Assembly: GCA_036824505.1 (NCBI GenBank)
Contig: DAITAA010000003.1
Span: 62,001-126,000 of the forward strand
Origin: SCUD01 sp036824505
Lineage (GTDB): Bacteria > Pseudomonadota > Gammaproteobacteria > Steroidobacterales > Steroidobacteraceae
Direction: 5' to 3'
Length of the DNA stretch: 64,000 nt
Numbering within the stretch: position 1 is the stretch's first letter; each line of letters opens with the position of its first letter. Shown piece by piece: positions 47,019 through 55,770 of the stretch. The notes beneath the pieces are model-generated. The model was not told the DNA's origin. It did not search any database and saw only the letters and a list, made by a program, of their open reading frames with translations. Position numbers and translations under genes: made by a program.

Positions 47019-48424
47019 GGCTGGGATCCTCCCTGCGTCCGGCCAGGTTCGAGGATCAGCACGCTGCGCTGGCTGCGCTGCAGGTATGCCCGCGCCACTT
47101 CCGAAATCATCCCCGGCTTGACTGCACGGAACTCGGACTCGATGCGATTGATGCGGGTCGGGTCGTCGTCAAAGAGCGCAAACGCGGCCAGCAGATCCAC
47201 CAGTCCGAAGTGGTCGCTCGAACCCGCCAGGTCGTAAAGTTCGGCGCGGATCTTGGTCAGCGCCCGGTCGAGCTCCGCCTGCGTTGGCGGCGCGTTCTGG
47301 ATCCTTGCGATCTCCGCATCGATGTCCGCGAGGATCGAATCGGGCGCTACATTGGGGTCGTGCACCAGGTAAAGGGTCCACAACATCGGGCCGTCGTAGT
47401 TGAACATGTTGCCGAGGAGATTGATGCCGCCGGCCACGCTGCTGCTGTAGCCGCGTTGCTGGACGAGTTTCTGCCACAGGGCGCTGTCCTCGCCCTGCAG
47501 CAGGATCTCGTCCAGCAGTCCGAAGGCGTAATGCTCCGGCGTGCCGCGCCCGGGCACGTGCCAGGCGACTGCGAGACCAGGCCGCGGCGCGAGTGGATCG
47601 ACGTAGGACTTGCGCTTCTCGGCAGTTTGCGGTGGTTCGGAGATGTCCGGCCGGGCCGCCTGCGCGCGGGCCGGCAGCACCGCGAAATATTTCCCGATCC
47701 ACGCGCGCGCCTGCGTCGCATCGAAATCTCCTGCGACGACAAGTACGGCATTGCCGGGCGAATAATAGGTGTCGAAGAACGCGCGCGCGTCCTCCAGTGT
47801 CGCCGCGTCGATGTGCGCGAGATCGCCATAGAAATTGTGCGCGTTGTACCAGTTCTCGTTCGCGAGCTGCGGCATGGACAGCCACGGAAAGCCGCCATAA
47901 GGCTGGTTCAGGACGTTGTCATTGACTTCGTTCTTGACGACACCCTGTTGATTGGCCAGGTTGTCCTGCGTGATCGCAAGGCCTTTCATCCGGTCCGCTT
48001 CGGCCCATAGAATCGTTTCCAGAGTGTGCGCGGGAACGATTTCAAAGTAATTCGTGAAGTCAAAGCGCGTGGAACCGTTCACGACACCGCCATTGCCCTC
48101 GACGAGACGGATAAATTCCATCTTGCCGAGATTGGTCGAGCCCTGGAACATCAGGTGTTCGAAAAGATGTGCAAAGCCCGTGCGGTCGCGTGGCTCGATG
48201 CGCATGCCGATGCGGTAATACACACCGACCGTGACCGTCGGTGCCGATGCATCCTGCGCGAGCACCACTTTGAGACCATTGCCGAGCTTGTAATACTCGA
48301 TGGGAACATTGATGCCACTCGGCAGGGCTGACTCTTCGGCGGATTTCAGCGGCTGGATCGAGCAGCCGCTCATTGCCACGGCGATCAGCAGCCCGCTCCA
48401 AAACCGGAGCCCGGCATTCCTCAT
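47015..48424 (-). CDS. M16-family zinc peptidase, catalytic subunit, lipoprotein
   Basis: A 469-residue peptidase with the inverted zinc motif HLFEH (H86, E89, H90) and the distal ligand E166 (VVKNEV), 76 residues on. The N-terminus is a lipoprotein signal with lipobox MSGC (C21), so the enzyme sits at the inner face of a membrane in the periplasm. It forms a pair with the zinc-less M16 protein encoded next. Its gene overlaps the upstream SDR by 4 bases. Substrates should be unfolded peptides of moderate size. Confidence 0.95.
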   Translation of the reverse strand: MRNAGLRFWSGLLIAVAMSGCSIQPLKSAEESALPSGINVPIEYYKLGNGLKVVLAQDASAPTVTVGVYYRIGMRIEPRDRTGFAHLFEHLMFQGSTNLGKMEFIRLVEGNGGVVNGSTRFDFTNYFEIVPAHTLETILWAEADRMKGLAITQDNLANQQGVVKNEVNDNVLNQPYGGFPWLSMPQLANENWYNAHNFYGDLAHIDAATLEDARAFFDTYYSPGNAVLVVAGDFDATQARAWIGKYFAVLPARAQAARPDISEPPQTAEKRKSYVDPLAPRPGLAVAWHVPGRGTPEHYAFGLLDEILLQGEDSALWQKLVQQRGYSSSVAGGINLLGNMFNYDGPMLWTLYLVHDPNVAPDSILADIDAEIARIQNAPPTQAELDRALTKIRAELYDLAGSSDHFGLVDLLAAFALFDDDPTRINRIESEFRAVKPGMISEVARAYLQRSQRSVLILEPGRTQGGSQP

Positions 48425-49188
48425 CGCGGGGCCATCCTGATCGCACCGTCAAGCCTGATAGTGGTGCCATTCAGCATGTGGTTCGTGCAGATGGCCGCAA
48501 CGAGTTCTGCGTATTCCTCCGGTCGCCCGAGTCGTGGCGGAAACGGCACCTGCTTGGCGAGTGACTCCTGTGCTTCCTGCGGCAGCGCCGCCATCATCGG
48601 CGTTCCGAACAGGCCTGGCGCAATCGCGACGACGCGGATGCCGAAGCGCGCGAGTTCGCGCGCCAGCGGCAGCACCATGCCGACGGTCGCAGCCTTTGAC
48701 GCGGCATACGCCACCTGGCCGATCTGGCCGTCATAGGCTGCGATCGAAGCGGTGTGGATCAGCAGGCCACGTTCGCCGTCGGCGTCAGGCTCGTTGTTCT
48801 GCATCAGCGCCGCGGCGGAGCGATCCACATTGAACGTGCCGACGGTGTTGATCGCAAGCACGCGCTGGAAGACGGCGGAGGGCAGCGGGCCGTCGCGGCC
48901 AAGAATCTTGCCGGGGGTCACGACCCCCGCGCAGGAGATTGCCAGGTTCAACCCGCCCATCCACCCGGCAGCTTCGCGGGTTGCGGTCTCCACGGCAGAT
49001 TCGCTTGTCACGTCGCAGCTGCGATAACGCGCAGCCTTGCCGAGCGCACCCGCGGCCGTATTTCCTGCCTCGTCCTGAACGTCGAGCAACGTCACTTTGC
49101 CGCCCGCGGCAATGAGATGCTTTGCGGTTGCGAGCCCCAGGCCCGAGGCCGCGCCGCTGATGATCGCCTTCACCTGATCGAGCTTCAT
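48421..49188 (-). CDS. SDR, 3-hydroxyacyl-CoA dehydrogenase type II-like
   Basis: A 255-residue SDR with ISGAASGLGLATAKHL, the catalytic YAASK and a serine in IHTASIAAYDG. The overall pattern (DVTSE, NEPDADGERGLLIHTAS, FPPRLGRPEEYA) matches HSD17B10-like enzymes, which oxidise short and branched 3-hydroxyacyl-CoAs, for instance 2-methyl-3-hydroxybutyryl-CoA from isoleucine. That would extend the operon from leucine to isoleucine breakdown. The assignment of substrate is by similarity only. Confidence 0.92.
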   Translation of the reverse strand: MKLDQVKAIISGAASGLGLATAKHLIAAGGKVTLLDVQDEAGNTAAGALGKAARYRSCDVTSESAVETATREAAGWMGGLNLAISCAGVVTPGKILGRDGPLPSAVFQRVLAINTVGTFNVDRSAAALMQNNEPDADGERGLLIHTASIAAYDGQIGQVAYAASKAATVGMVLPLARELARFGIRVVAIAPGLFGTPMMAALPQEAQESLAKQVPFPPRLGRPEEYAELVAAICTNHMLNGTTIRLDGAIRMAPR

Positions 49189-49214
49189 TCTGGATTCCCC
49201 CGGGTGACAGTTTA

Positions 49215-49238
49215 CAGGTCGCTGAAGTCTGCGACCTG
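49215..49238 (-). promoter_or_regulatory. 8-bp stem-loop between two SDR genes of the liu operon
   Basis: CAGGTCGC (49215-49222) and GCGACCTG (49231-49238) pair perfectly around an 8-base loop, in the 97-base space before the second SDR. No T run follows, so it is more likely an mRNA processing or stability element, or an operator, than a terminator. Confidence 0.45.
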
Positions 49239-49256
49239 ATGCAGGTGCAAGCTCTC

Positions 49257-49304
49257 CAGGCGCAGCCAGCTACAGGCGCAGCCTCCTACAGGCGCAAACC
49301 TCCG
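49257..49304. repeat. short tandem repeat, 16-bp period, three copies
   Basis: CAGGCGCA recurs at 49257, 49273 and 49289, exactly 16 bases apart. The first two 16-mers differ at two positions. The third lies inside the 3' end of the SDR gene, whose stop codon falls in the second copy. Confidence 0.6.
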
Positions 49305-50047
49305 TCGATCTCGATTACACGGCCGTTGACGAAGTCATTCTGTGCGATATAGACCGCGGTCGAGGCAATCTCGGCGGGTTCGCCCAGCCGCTGGACTGGC
49401 ACTGCCTCTGTCATCTTGGCCACGAGTTCCGGTCTCATTGCGGCCAGGATATCGGTCGCACAAAAGCCGGGCGCAATGGCGACGCTGCGGATCCCGTGAC
49501 GCGCCAGCTCCTTGGCCCAGACGACGGTCATGGCGGCGACTCCAGCCTTGCTGGCGGAGTAATTGGTCTGCCCGGCATTTCCTTCACGCGAGATCGAGGA
49601 AATATTCATGATGAGTCCGCCATTGCCCAGGCGGATCATGCGCTCTGCGGCCTCGCGGGCGCACAGGAAGACTCCCGTCAGATTGACGTTGATCACGGTA
49701 TTCCATTGCGCGAGCGACATCTTCGAGAGGACCACTCCGTCCTTGGCCTTGACCAGCAGCGCATCGCGCGTGAGCCCCGCATTGTTTATCAGGATGTCCA
49801 GCCGCCCGAAGTCGGACACCACCGCATCGAGACTGGCAATGACCTGCGATTCATCGGCGACGTCCGTCTGGTAAGGCGCTGCGCGCACGCCGCGCGCCGT
49901 GCACTGCTTGCAGGTCTCGGCCAGGTCCGCGACATTGAGGTCGAGTGCCGCGACCTGGGCACCCTCGGCGGCAAAGGCGAGCGCCATGGCGCGTCCGAGC
50001 CCACGGCCAGCCCCGGTGATGGCGACCACTTTGTTGGAAAGTTGCAT
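49286..50047 (-). CDS. FabG-like SDR, possible acetoacetyl-CoA/3-oxoacyl reductase
   Basis: A 253-residue SDR very close to the FabG/PhaB pattern: ITGAGRGLGRAMA, INNAGLTRDALL, the catalytic serine in NISSISREGN, YSASKAGV, and C-terminal GRVIEIDGG. ATG 50047 is favoured by AAAGGGA 5 bases upstream. The gene lies 91 bases after liuD, and an inverted repeat (TTTTGC-N3-GCAAAA) precedes it, so it may have its own promoter inside the operon. Its natural substrate could be acetoacetyl-CoA formed by the downstream synthetase. Confidence 0.92.
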   Translation of the reverse strand: MQLSNKVVAITGAGRGLGRAMALAFAAEGAQVAALDLNVADLAETCKQCTARGVRAAPYQTDVADESQVIASLDAVVSDFGRLDILINNAGLTRDALLVKAKDGVVLSKMSLAQWNTVINVNLTGVFLCAREAAERMIRLGNGGLIMNISSISREGNAGQTNYSASKAGVAAMTVVWAKELARHGIRSVAIAPGFCATDILAAMRPELVAKMTEAVPVQRLGEPAEIASTAVYIAQNDFVNGRVIEIDGGLRL

Positions 50048-50111
50048 GAATCCCTTTACTGCAGCTGCGAACGTGAGTGCAGACATCGCAATGGGGACAA
50101 TAGGTTAGCGC

Positions 50112-50128
50112 GTTTTGCGTCGCAAAAC
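50112..50128. promoter_or_regulatory. inverted repeat upstream of the FabG-like SDR
   Basis: GTTTTGCGTCGCAAAAC has 8-base arms around a single base. Its core TTTTGC-N3-GCAAAA recurs between thiolase and icmF (57782-57796). Probably the operator of a regulator shared by these units. Confidence 0.6.
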
Positions 50129-50138
50129 AACCGATGGC

Positions 50139-52112
50139 TCAGACCGGCTCTATGTCAAACAGGACCGTCTCGGCATCGACCAGTTCGCCGGCCCGCGTCA
50201 GTACCCGGGCGATGCGGCCTGCGCGACCCGCCTTGATGGCGTGCTGCATCTTCATGCCCTCGACAATGGCGAGCACATCGCCGCGCGCAACCCGGTCGCC
50301 CGCCGTGACGCGAAGTTCCACGACCCGGCCAGGCAACGGGGAGGCCGGATGCGCATCGGCATCTTCGACGCTGTGATCGAAGGGCCAGGCGGGGGCCAGC
50401 GTGAGTTCGTCGGTCTGTGCACCGATGATCTGCAGCTGCGCGCCGTGGCGGATCAATTCGATTTCGCGCGGGCCGGCGCCGGCGTCGACGCGATAGCGAT
50501 CCGCGGCATCCATCAGCACGATTCCGCCGATTGACGCGTCGGGCAGCGAGATTTCAACTCGTCCACCCTGGCGTGATGCGCGCAATTGCTGGAATGCAGG
50601 GAGCTTCAGGCCGAGCGCCTGCCGGCTGGGGCCCGTCATGCGCCAGGCGTCGCCGCGCGTCCAGGGCGATTCGGGCCCGCTGCAACGAGCCGTTTCGCCC
50701 ACCGCGTCGAGTGCAAGTGATGCCGCAAGCAACAGCGACTCGGGTGCAGGCGGCCTGGGGTGCGTCAGCATCTCGAGTTCCCGATCGACAAAGCCAGTGT
50801 CCACGTCCCCGGCAGCGAACTGCGCATGCGAGACGATTTCGCGCAGCAACGGCAGGTTGGTTGCGACCCCGAAGACCGCGGTGCGAGCCAGACGATTTTC
50901 GAGTGTCGCGAGGGCTGCGGCCCGGTCGGGGCCGCTCGCGATGACTTTCGCGATCATCGGGTCGTAATAAACCGTGACTGCATCGCCGTCCTCGACGCCG
51001 CAGTCGGTGCGCCAGCTGGCATCCTGAGGCGGGCATGCAAAGCGCTCTATCCGTCCCGTGGACGGCAGGAAGCCGCGGCGCGGGTCTTCACTGTAGATGC
51101 GTGCTTCGATCGCATGGCCCCGCTGGCGCAATTGATCCTGCACGAGCGGCAGGCGCTCGCCGGATGCAACCAGCAGTTGCCATTCAACGAGATCAAGGCC
51201 GGTCACCGCTTCGGTCACCGGATGCTCGACCTGCAGGCGCGTATTCATTTCCATGAAATAGAACTCGCCCGCAGTGCTCACGATGAATTCGACGGTGCCC
51301 GCATTGACGTAAGCGGCCGCACTGGCAGCGCGCACCGCGGCTGAAGTCATCGCCGCGCGAGTCTTTGCGTCGATGAACGGCGAGGGCGATTCCTCGATGA
51401 TCTTCTGGTAGCGGCGCTGGACCGAGCATTCACGCTCGTAAAGATGCAGGCAATTGCCATGGCCATCGGCAAACACCTGCACCTCGATATGCCGCGGTCG
51501 TTCGAGAAAGCGCTCCAGCATCAGTCTGCCGTCGCCGAACGCACTCTCAGCCTCTCCTCGCGCCCCGCGGATCGCTTCCGGCAGCTCGGTTGCACTGCGC
51601 ACCACGCGCATGCCTTTTCCGCCACCGCCCGCGACCGCCTTCACGAGCAATGGATATCCGACGCGCTCCGCCTCGCGATTCAGCACGCGATCGGTCTGAT
51701 CGTCGCCCATATAGCCCGGCACGACCGGAACCCCGGCTGCGGAAACGATTGCTTTGGCTTCGTGTTTCAGGCCCATAGCACGGATCGCCGCGGCGGGCGG
51801 CCCGACGAAACGGATGCCCGCGGATTCGCAGGCCTCGGCGAATGCGGCGTTCTCCGAGAGAAAACCGTAGCCTGGGTGAATGGCATCCGCGCGGCTCTGG
51901 CGCGCGGCCCGGATCACGGCATCGGCATTGAGATAGGACTCACGGGCCGGTGCCGGGCCGATGCAGATCGCCTCGTCCGCCGTCCGTACGTGCAGCGCGC
52001 CGCGATCCGCCTCCGAATGGACGGCAATGGAATGAATGCCGAGCCTGCGGCAGGTCCGCATGATGCGGCAGGCGATCTCGCCGCGATTCGCGATCAGCAG
52101 TCGGCGCAGCAT
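50139..52112 (-). CDS. liuD: methylcrotonyl-CoA carboxylase alpha (biotin) subunit
   Basis: A 657-residue protein with biotin carboxylase (MLRRLLIANRGEIACRI, GGGGKGMRVV, MEMNTRLQVEHPVTE), a linker, and a C-terminal biotinyl domain with the biotinylated lysine in EGMKMQH. ATG 52112 overlaps the liuC stop in TGATG; the frame is open further upstream, but that stretch only shadows liuC. With LiuB it carboxylates 3-methylcrotonyl-CoA. Geranyl-CoA carboxylase (AtuF) is the nearest alternative, but the liuABC context favours leucine degradation. Confidence 0.94.
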   Translation of the reverse strand: MLRRLLIANRGEIACRIMRTCRRLGIHSIAVHSEADRGALHVRTADEAICIGPAPARESYLNADAVIRAARQSRADAIHPGYGFLSENAAFAEACESAGIRFVGPPAAAIRAMGLKHEAKAIVSAAGVPVVPGYMGDDQTDRVLNREAERVGYPLLVKAVAGGGGKGMRVVRSATELPEAIRGARGEAESAFGDGRLMLERFLERPRHIEVQVFADGHGNCLHLYERECSVQRRYQKIIEESPSPFIDAKTRAAMTSAAVRAASAAAYVNAGTVEFIVSTAGEFYFMEMNTRLQVEHPVTEAVTGLDLVEWQLLVASGERLPLVQDQLRQRGHAIEARIYSEDPRRGFLPSTGRIERFACPPQDASWRTDCGVEDGDAVTVYYDPMIAKVIASGPDRAAALATLENRLARTAVFGVATNLPLLREIVSHAQFAAGDVDTGFVDRELEMLTHPRPPAPESLLLAASLALDAVGETARCSGPESPWTRGDAWRMTGPSRQALGLKLPAFQQLRASRQGGRVEISLPDASIGGIVLMDAADRYRVDAGAGPREIELIRHGAQLQIIGAQTDELTLAPAWPFDHSVEDADAHPASPLPGRVVELRVTAGDRVARGDVLAIVEGMKMQHAIKAGRAGRIARVLTRAGELVDAETVLFDIEPV

Positions 52113-52900
52113 CAGCCGGGATCGCGCCACTTCGCCTGGCGTTTCTCGAGGAAGGCGGAAAGTCCCTCGCGGGCTTCGGCGCCTGCGCGGACGCGCGCGA
52201 TCCAGCGCGAGGTGTCGTAGAGCACTGATTCGTCGACCGCGCTGCTGCGGCCCGTGACATGGCGCAGCAGCTGCTTGATTTCGCTTTGCGCCCGCGGGCC
52301 GCCCGCGAGCAGGGCATCCACCACGCGCTGCACGGAATCTGCGAGCGCCGCATCGTCCACCGCTTCGTGCACAAGACCGATGCGCATCGCGGTGGCCGCG
52401 TCCATCGCTTCGCCGGTCAGGAACCAGCGGTGCGCCTGGCGCGCGCCGATCGCGCGGATCACGAAAGGCGAGATCATCGCGGGGACCAGACCGAGCCGGA
52501 CTTCCGACAGCGCGAAACGCGCGCTGCCGGCCGCGAGCGCGATGTCGCAGGCCGAGATCAGGCCGAGCGCGCCGCCGTAGGCGGCGCCGTTGACGATTGC
52601 GATGGTCGGCTGTGGCTGGTTCTCGAGCCGGACGAGCAGTGTCGCGAATCGCCGTGAGTCGGCTTCGTTCTGCTCGGCCGGCGCGGCACCCGCGGCGCGC
52701 ATCTCGCCGATATCGGCGCCGGCGCAGAAGATTCCGCCCGCACCGGTCAGCAGCACGATGCGAACGGCGGAATCGCCGGCGAGCCCGGCGAGCGCATCCG
52801 TCAATCGCGCGACCAGCTCGGCGGACAGCGCATTGCGCGCATCGGGACGATCGAGTGTCAGGGTAGCCAGTCCGCGCGCATCGCGTGTGATCGAAAGCAT
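52112..52900 (-). CDS. liuC: methylglutaconyl-CoA hydratase
   Basis: A 262-residue crotonase with FCAGADIGEM, NGAAYGGALGLISACD and LSEVRLGLVPAMISPFV. This pattern, with GGALG in place of GGGxE and a glutamate kept in LSEVRLG, is the LiuC/GnyH type seen in Pseudomonas. It hydrates 3-methylglutaconyl-CoA to HMG-CoA. ATG 52900, five bases after the liuB stop, is used; the longer open frame to 53023 overlaps liuB and lacks homology. liuD starts within its stop codon. Confidence 0.92.
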   Translation of the reverse strand: MLSITRDARGLATLTLDRPDARNALSAELVARLTDALAGLAGDSAVRIVLLTGAGGIFCAGADIGEMRAAGAAPAEQNEADSRRFATLLVRLENQPQPTIAIVNGAAYGGALGLISACDIALAAGSARFALSEVRLGLVPAMISPFVIRAIGARQAHRWFLTGEAMDAATAMRIGLVHEAVDDAALADSVQRVVDALLAGGPRAQSEIKQLLRHVTGRSSAVDESVLYDTSRWIARVRAGAEAREGLSAFLEKRQAKWRDPG

Positions 52901-52905
52901 GGCGA

Positions 52906-54516
52906 TCACATCCGGAAGATGCCGTAGGACTCGGATGCCGGTGCCGGGCCGCGGGCCACGACTGACAGCGCAAGCCCGAGCACGCGGCGCGTATCGGGCG
53001 GATCGATGACGCCGTCGTCCCACAGCCTTGCGGTCGCGTAGTAGGGATTGCCCTGGCGCTCGTACTGCTCGCGGATCGCGTCAATGAATTTCTGCTGCTC
53101 GGCCTCCGGCCAGTCGCCACCGCGCGCTTCGACACCGTCGCGGCGCACGGTCGCGAGAACACTCGCGGCCTGCTCGCCGCCCATCACAGAGATGCGCGCA
53201 TTCGGCCAGGTCCACAGGAAGCGTCCGCCATAGGCGCGGCCGCACATCGCGTAGTTGCCCGCACCGAACGAGCCGCCGATCACGACGGTCAGCTTTGGCA
53301 CCGTGGAACAGGCGACCGCGGTGACCATTTTTGCGCCGTCGCGCGCGATGCCCGCATTCTCGTAGCGCTTGCCGACCATGAATCCGGTGATGTTCTGCAG
53401 GAACAACAATGGCACGCGGCGGCGGTTCGCGAGTTGCACAAAATGCGCGCCCTTCAGCGCCGATTCCGAGAACAGGATGCCGTTGTTCGCGAGGATGGCC
53501 ACGGGAAAGCCCCAGATGCTGGCGAAGCCGCAGACCAGCGTCTTGCCGTACAGCGCCTTGAATTCGTGAAACTCCGAGCCGTCCACGACGCGCGCAATGA
53601 TTTCGCGCACGTCGTAGGGCTGGCGCAGGTCGCGCGGCAGGATGCCGTAGAGCTGGTCGGCCGGATAGGCCGGCTCCGCTACCGTGCCGCTCTCGAGCCA
53701 GGGAGCCGGACGGTAATTGAGCGACGCGACGATTTCTCGCGCCATCGCGAGCGCATGCGCATCGTTGTCGGCCAGGTGATCCACGACACCCGAAGTGCGT
53801 GCGTGCACGTCGCCGCCGCCGAGCGACTCGGCGTCGACGACTTCTCCGGTCGCCGCTTTCACGAGCGGTGGGCCGCCGAGGAAGATCGTTCCCTGATTGC
53901 GCACGATGATCGATTCATCGCACATGGCCGGCACGTAGGCCCCGCCAGCGGTGCAGGAACCCATGACGACGGCGACCTGCGGGATGCCGGCCGCCGAGAG
54001 GCGCGCCTGGTTGTAGAAAATGCGGCCGAAGTGCTCACGGTCCGGGAACACCTCGTCCTGCAGCGGCAGGAACGCGCCGCCGGAGTCCACCAGATAGACG
54101 CAGGGCAGGCGGTTCTCGTGGGCAATCTCCTGCGCCCGCAGGTGTTTCTTGACCGTGATGGGATAATAGGTTCCGCCCTTGACGGTCGCGTCATTCGCGA
54201 CCACCAGCAGTTCGCGGCCGTGCACGCGGCCGATGCCAGCCACGAGACCCGCAGCGGGCGCTTCGTCGCCATACATGCCAGTGGCTGCCAGCGGCGCAAT
54301 TTCGAGGAATGGACTGCCGGGATCCAGCAGTGCCTCGATGCGATCACGAGGCAGCAGCTTGCCACGTGCGAGATGTTTCGCGCGTGCTTCCTCGCCGCCG
54401 CCGGCGCCGGCCGCTGCAAGGCGCTGCCGCAAGTCCGCGACCAGCGCCTGCATGTACACCGCGTTCTCGCCGAATTCGGCACTGCGAGAATCGATGCGGG
54501 ATGCGATGCGGGTCAT
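52906..54516 (-). CDS. liuB: methylcrotonyl-CoA carboxylase beta (carboxyltransferase) subunit
   Basis: A 536-residue carboxyltransferase with N- and C-terminal crotonase-like halves: LVDSGGAFLPLQ, GSCTAGGAYVPAM, LQNITGFMVG and GGSFGAGNYAMCGRAY are hallmark blocks of the acyl-CoA carboxylase beta family, with the MCC-typical FPDREHFGRIFYNQA. It transfers CO2 from biotin on LiuD to 3-methylcrotonyl-CoA. The start overlaps the liuA stop by 4 bases, so translation is coupled. Confidence 0.96.
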   Translation of the reverse strand: MTRIASRIDSRSAEFGENAVYMQALVADLRQRLAAAGAGGGEEARAKHLARGKLLPRDRIEALLDPGSPFLEIAPLAATGMYGDEAPAAGLVAGIGRVHGRELLVVANDATVKGGTYYPITVKKHLRAQEIAHENRLPCVYLVDSGGAFLPLQDEVFPDREHFGRIFYNQARLSAAGIPQVAVVMGSCTAGGAYVPAMCDESIIVRNQGTIFLGGPPLVKAATGEVVDAESLGGGDVHARTSGVVDHLADNDAHALAMAREIVASLNYRPAPWLESGTVAEPAYPADQLYGILPRDLRQPYDVREIIARVVDGSEFHEFKALYGKTLVCGFASIWGFPVAILANNGILFSESALKGAHFVQLANRRRVPLLFLQNITGFMVGKRYENAGIARDGAKMVTAVACSTVPKLTVVIGGSFGAGNYAMCGRAYGGRFLWTWPNARISVMGGEQAASVLATVRRDGVEARGGDWPEAEQQKFIDAIREQYERQGNPYYATARLWDDGVIDPPDTRRVLGLALSVVARGPAPASESYGIFRM

Positions 54517-55685
54517 GGGCTGGTTGCCTTGAACAATTCGCGGCCGATCAACATGCGGCGGATTTCATTGGTGCCGGCGCCGATCTCGTAGAGCTTTGCA
54601 TCGCGCAGGATACGACCCGCGGGATACTCGTTGATATAGCCGTTGCCGCCCAGCATCTGGATGGCCTCGAGCCCCGCGTGTGTCGCGCGCCGGGATGCGT
54701 GCAGCAGGCAGGCGGCGGCGTCATAGCGCGTGGTGCGTCCGGCATCGCAGGCGCGGGCCACCGCGTACGCATAGGCGCGGGCCGAATTGCAGTCTGTATA
54801 GAGGTCGGCAAGCTTGGCCTGCATCAGCTGAAAACTCCCGATCGGCTTGCCGAACTGCTCGCGATCGTGCAGGTAGGGCATGATCAGATCCAGCGCTGCC
54901 CGCATCAGACCGAGCGGCCCGCCGGTCAGCACGACGCGTTCATAATCCAGGCCGGACATCAGGATCGCCGCGCCCTGGCCGATGCCGCCCAGCAAGTTTT
55001 CCGTCGGCACGAAGCAATCGTCGAACACGAGTTCGCTGGTATCCGAGCCGCGCATGCCGAGCTTGTCGAGTTTTTGCGCGCTCCTGTAACCCTTCATGCC
55101 GCGTTCGACGATGAAAGCAGTGATCCCGGGCGCGCCGCTGCCGGGTTCCACAGTCGCGTAGACCACGATCGTGTCGGCCTCGGGGCCATTGGTGATCCAC
55201 ATCTTGCTGCCATTCAGCACAAAGCCGTCATTGCGGCGATCGGCCCGTGTGCGCATGGAGATGACATCCGAGCCGGACCCGGGTTCGCTCATCGCGAGCG
55301 CACCGACATGTTCGCCGCTGATCAGCTTTGGAAGATAGCGGTGCAATTGCGCGTCGCTTCCCCAGCGCCGCAGCTGATTGACGCAGAGATTTGAATGCGC
55401 ACCGTAGGACAGCCCGACCGAGCCCGAGGCACGGCTGATTTCCTCCATCGCGACGACATGTTCGAGGTAGCCGAAGCCGAGGCCGCCGAACTCCTCGGGC
55501 ACCGTCATGCCGAGCAGGCCCATGGCGCCCATTTCGGGCCAGAGGTCGCGCGGGAACAGGTTGCTGCGATCGATCTCGTCGGCGCGCGGCGCGATGCGGC
55601 GCCGCGCGAATTCGCGCACGGCCCGCCGCAGCTCGTCCGCCCGCTCGCCGAGCTGGAAGTCGAAATCCACCTCGAACATGGCCAC
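54513..55685 (-). CDS. liuA: isovaleryl-CoA dehydrogenase
   Basis: A 390-residue acyl-CoA dehydrogenase. LGMTVPEEFGGLGFGYL, AMSEPGSGSDVISM, KMWITNGPEADTIVVYA and the C-terminal MLGGNGYINEYP are the family signatures. The catalytic glutamate of isovaleryl-CoA dehydrogenases lies in the middle of the domain (near FDLIMPYL-type helix), as judged from context rather than alignment. It oxidises isovaleryl-CoA to 3-methylcrotonyl-CoA and reduces ETF. First gene of the liu operon, 85 bases from the divergent GntR gene, with a promoter and operator in between. Confidence 0.95.
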   Translation of the reverse strand: MAMFEVDFDFQLGERADELRRAVREFARRRIAPRADEIDRSNLFPRDLWPEMGAMGLLGMTVPEEFGGLGFGYLEHVVAMEEISRASGSVGLSYGAHSNLCVNQLRRWGSDAQLHRYLPKLISGEHVGALAMSEPGSGSDVISMRTRADRRNDGFVLNGSKMWITNGPEADTIVVYATVEPGSGAPGITAFIVERGMKGYRSAQKLDKLGMRGSDTSELVFDDCFVPTENLLGGIGQGAAILMSGLDYERVVLTGGPLGLMRAALDLIMPYLHDREQFGKPIGSFQLMQAKLADLYTDCNSARAYAYAVARACDAGRTTRYDAAACLLHASRRATHAGLEAIQMLGGNGYINEYPAGRILRDAKLYEIGAGTNEIRRMLIGRELFKATSP

Positions 55686-55717
55686 TCCCGGACGGGCAAC
55701 GCCCCCTTGTCAGGAGC

Positions 55718-55746
55718 ATCTTATTGTCCGACAATCCGACAGGCAA
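55718..55746 (-). promoter_or_regulatory. liuA promoter with GntR-type operator in its spacer
   Basis: On the minus strand TTGCCT (55746-55741), a 17-base spacer and TAAGAT (55723-55718) form a good sigma70 promoter. The inverted repeat ATTGTC-C-GACAAT (plus strand, 55723-55735) lies in the spacer and touches the -10 box. This TTGTCnGACAA shape is typical of the FadR branch of GntR operators. A half-like TTGTC also occurs at 55707. Confidence 0.7.
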
Positions 55747-55770
55747 GTTTCAGACGGAGATCTGTGACCG

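Noticed and set aside
52113..53162. N-terminal extension of the biotin carboxylase gene
   Set aside because: This stretch shadows liuC and the end of liuB. The biotin carboxylase domain begins exactly at ATG 52112.
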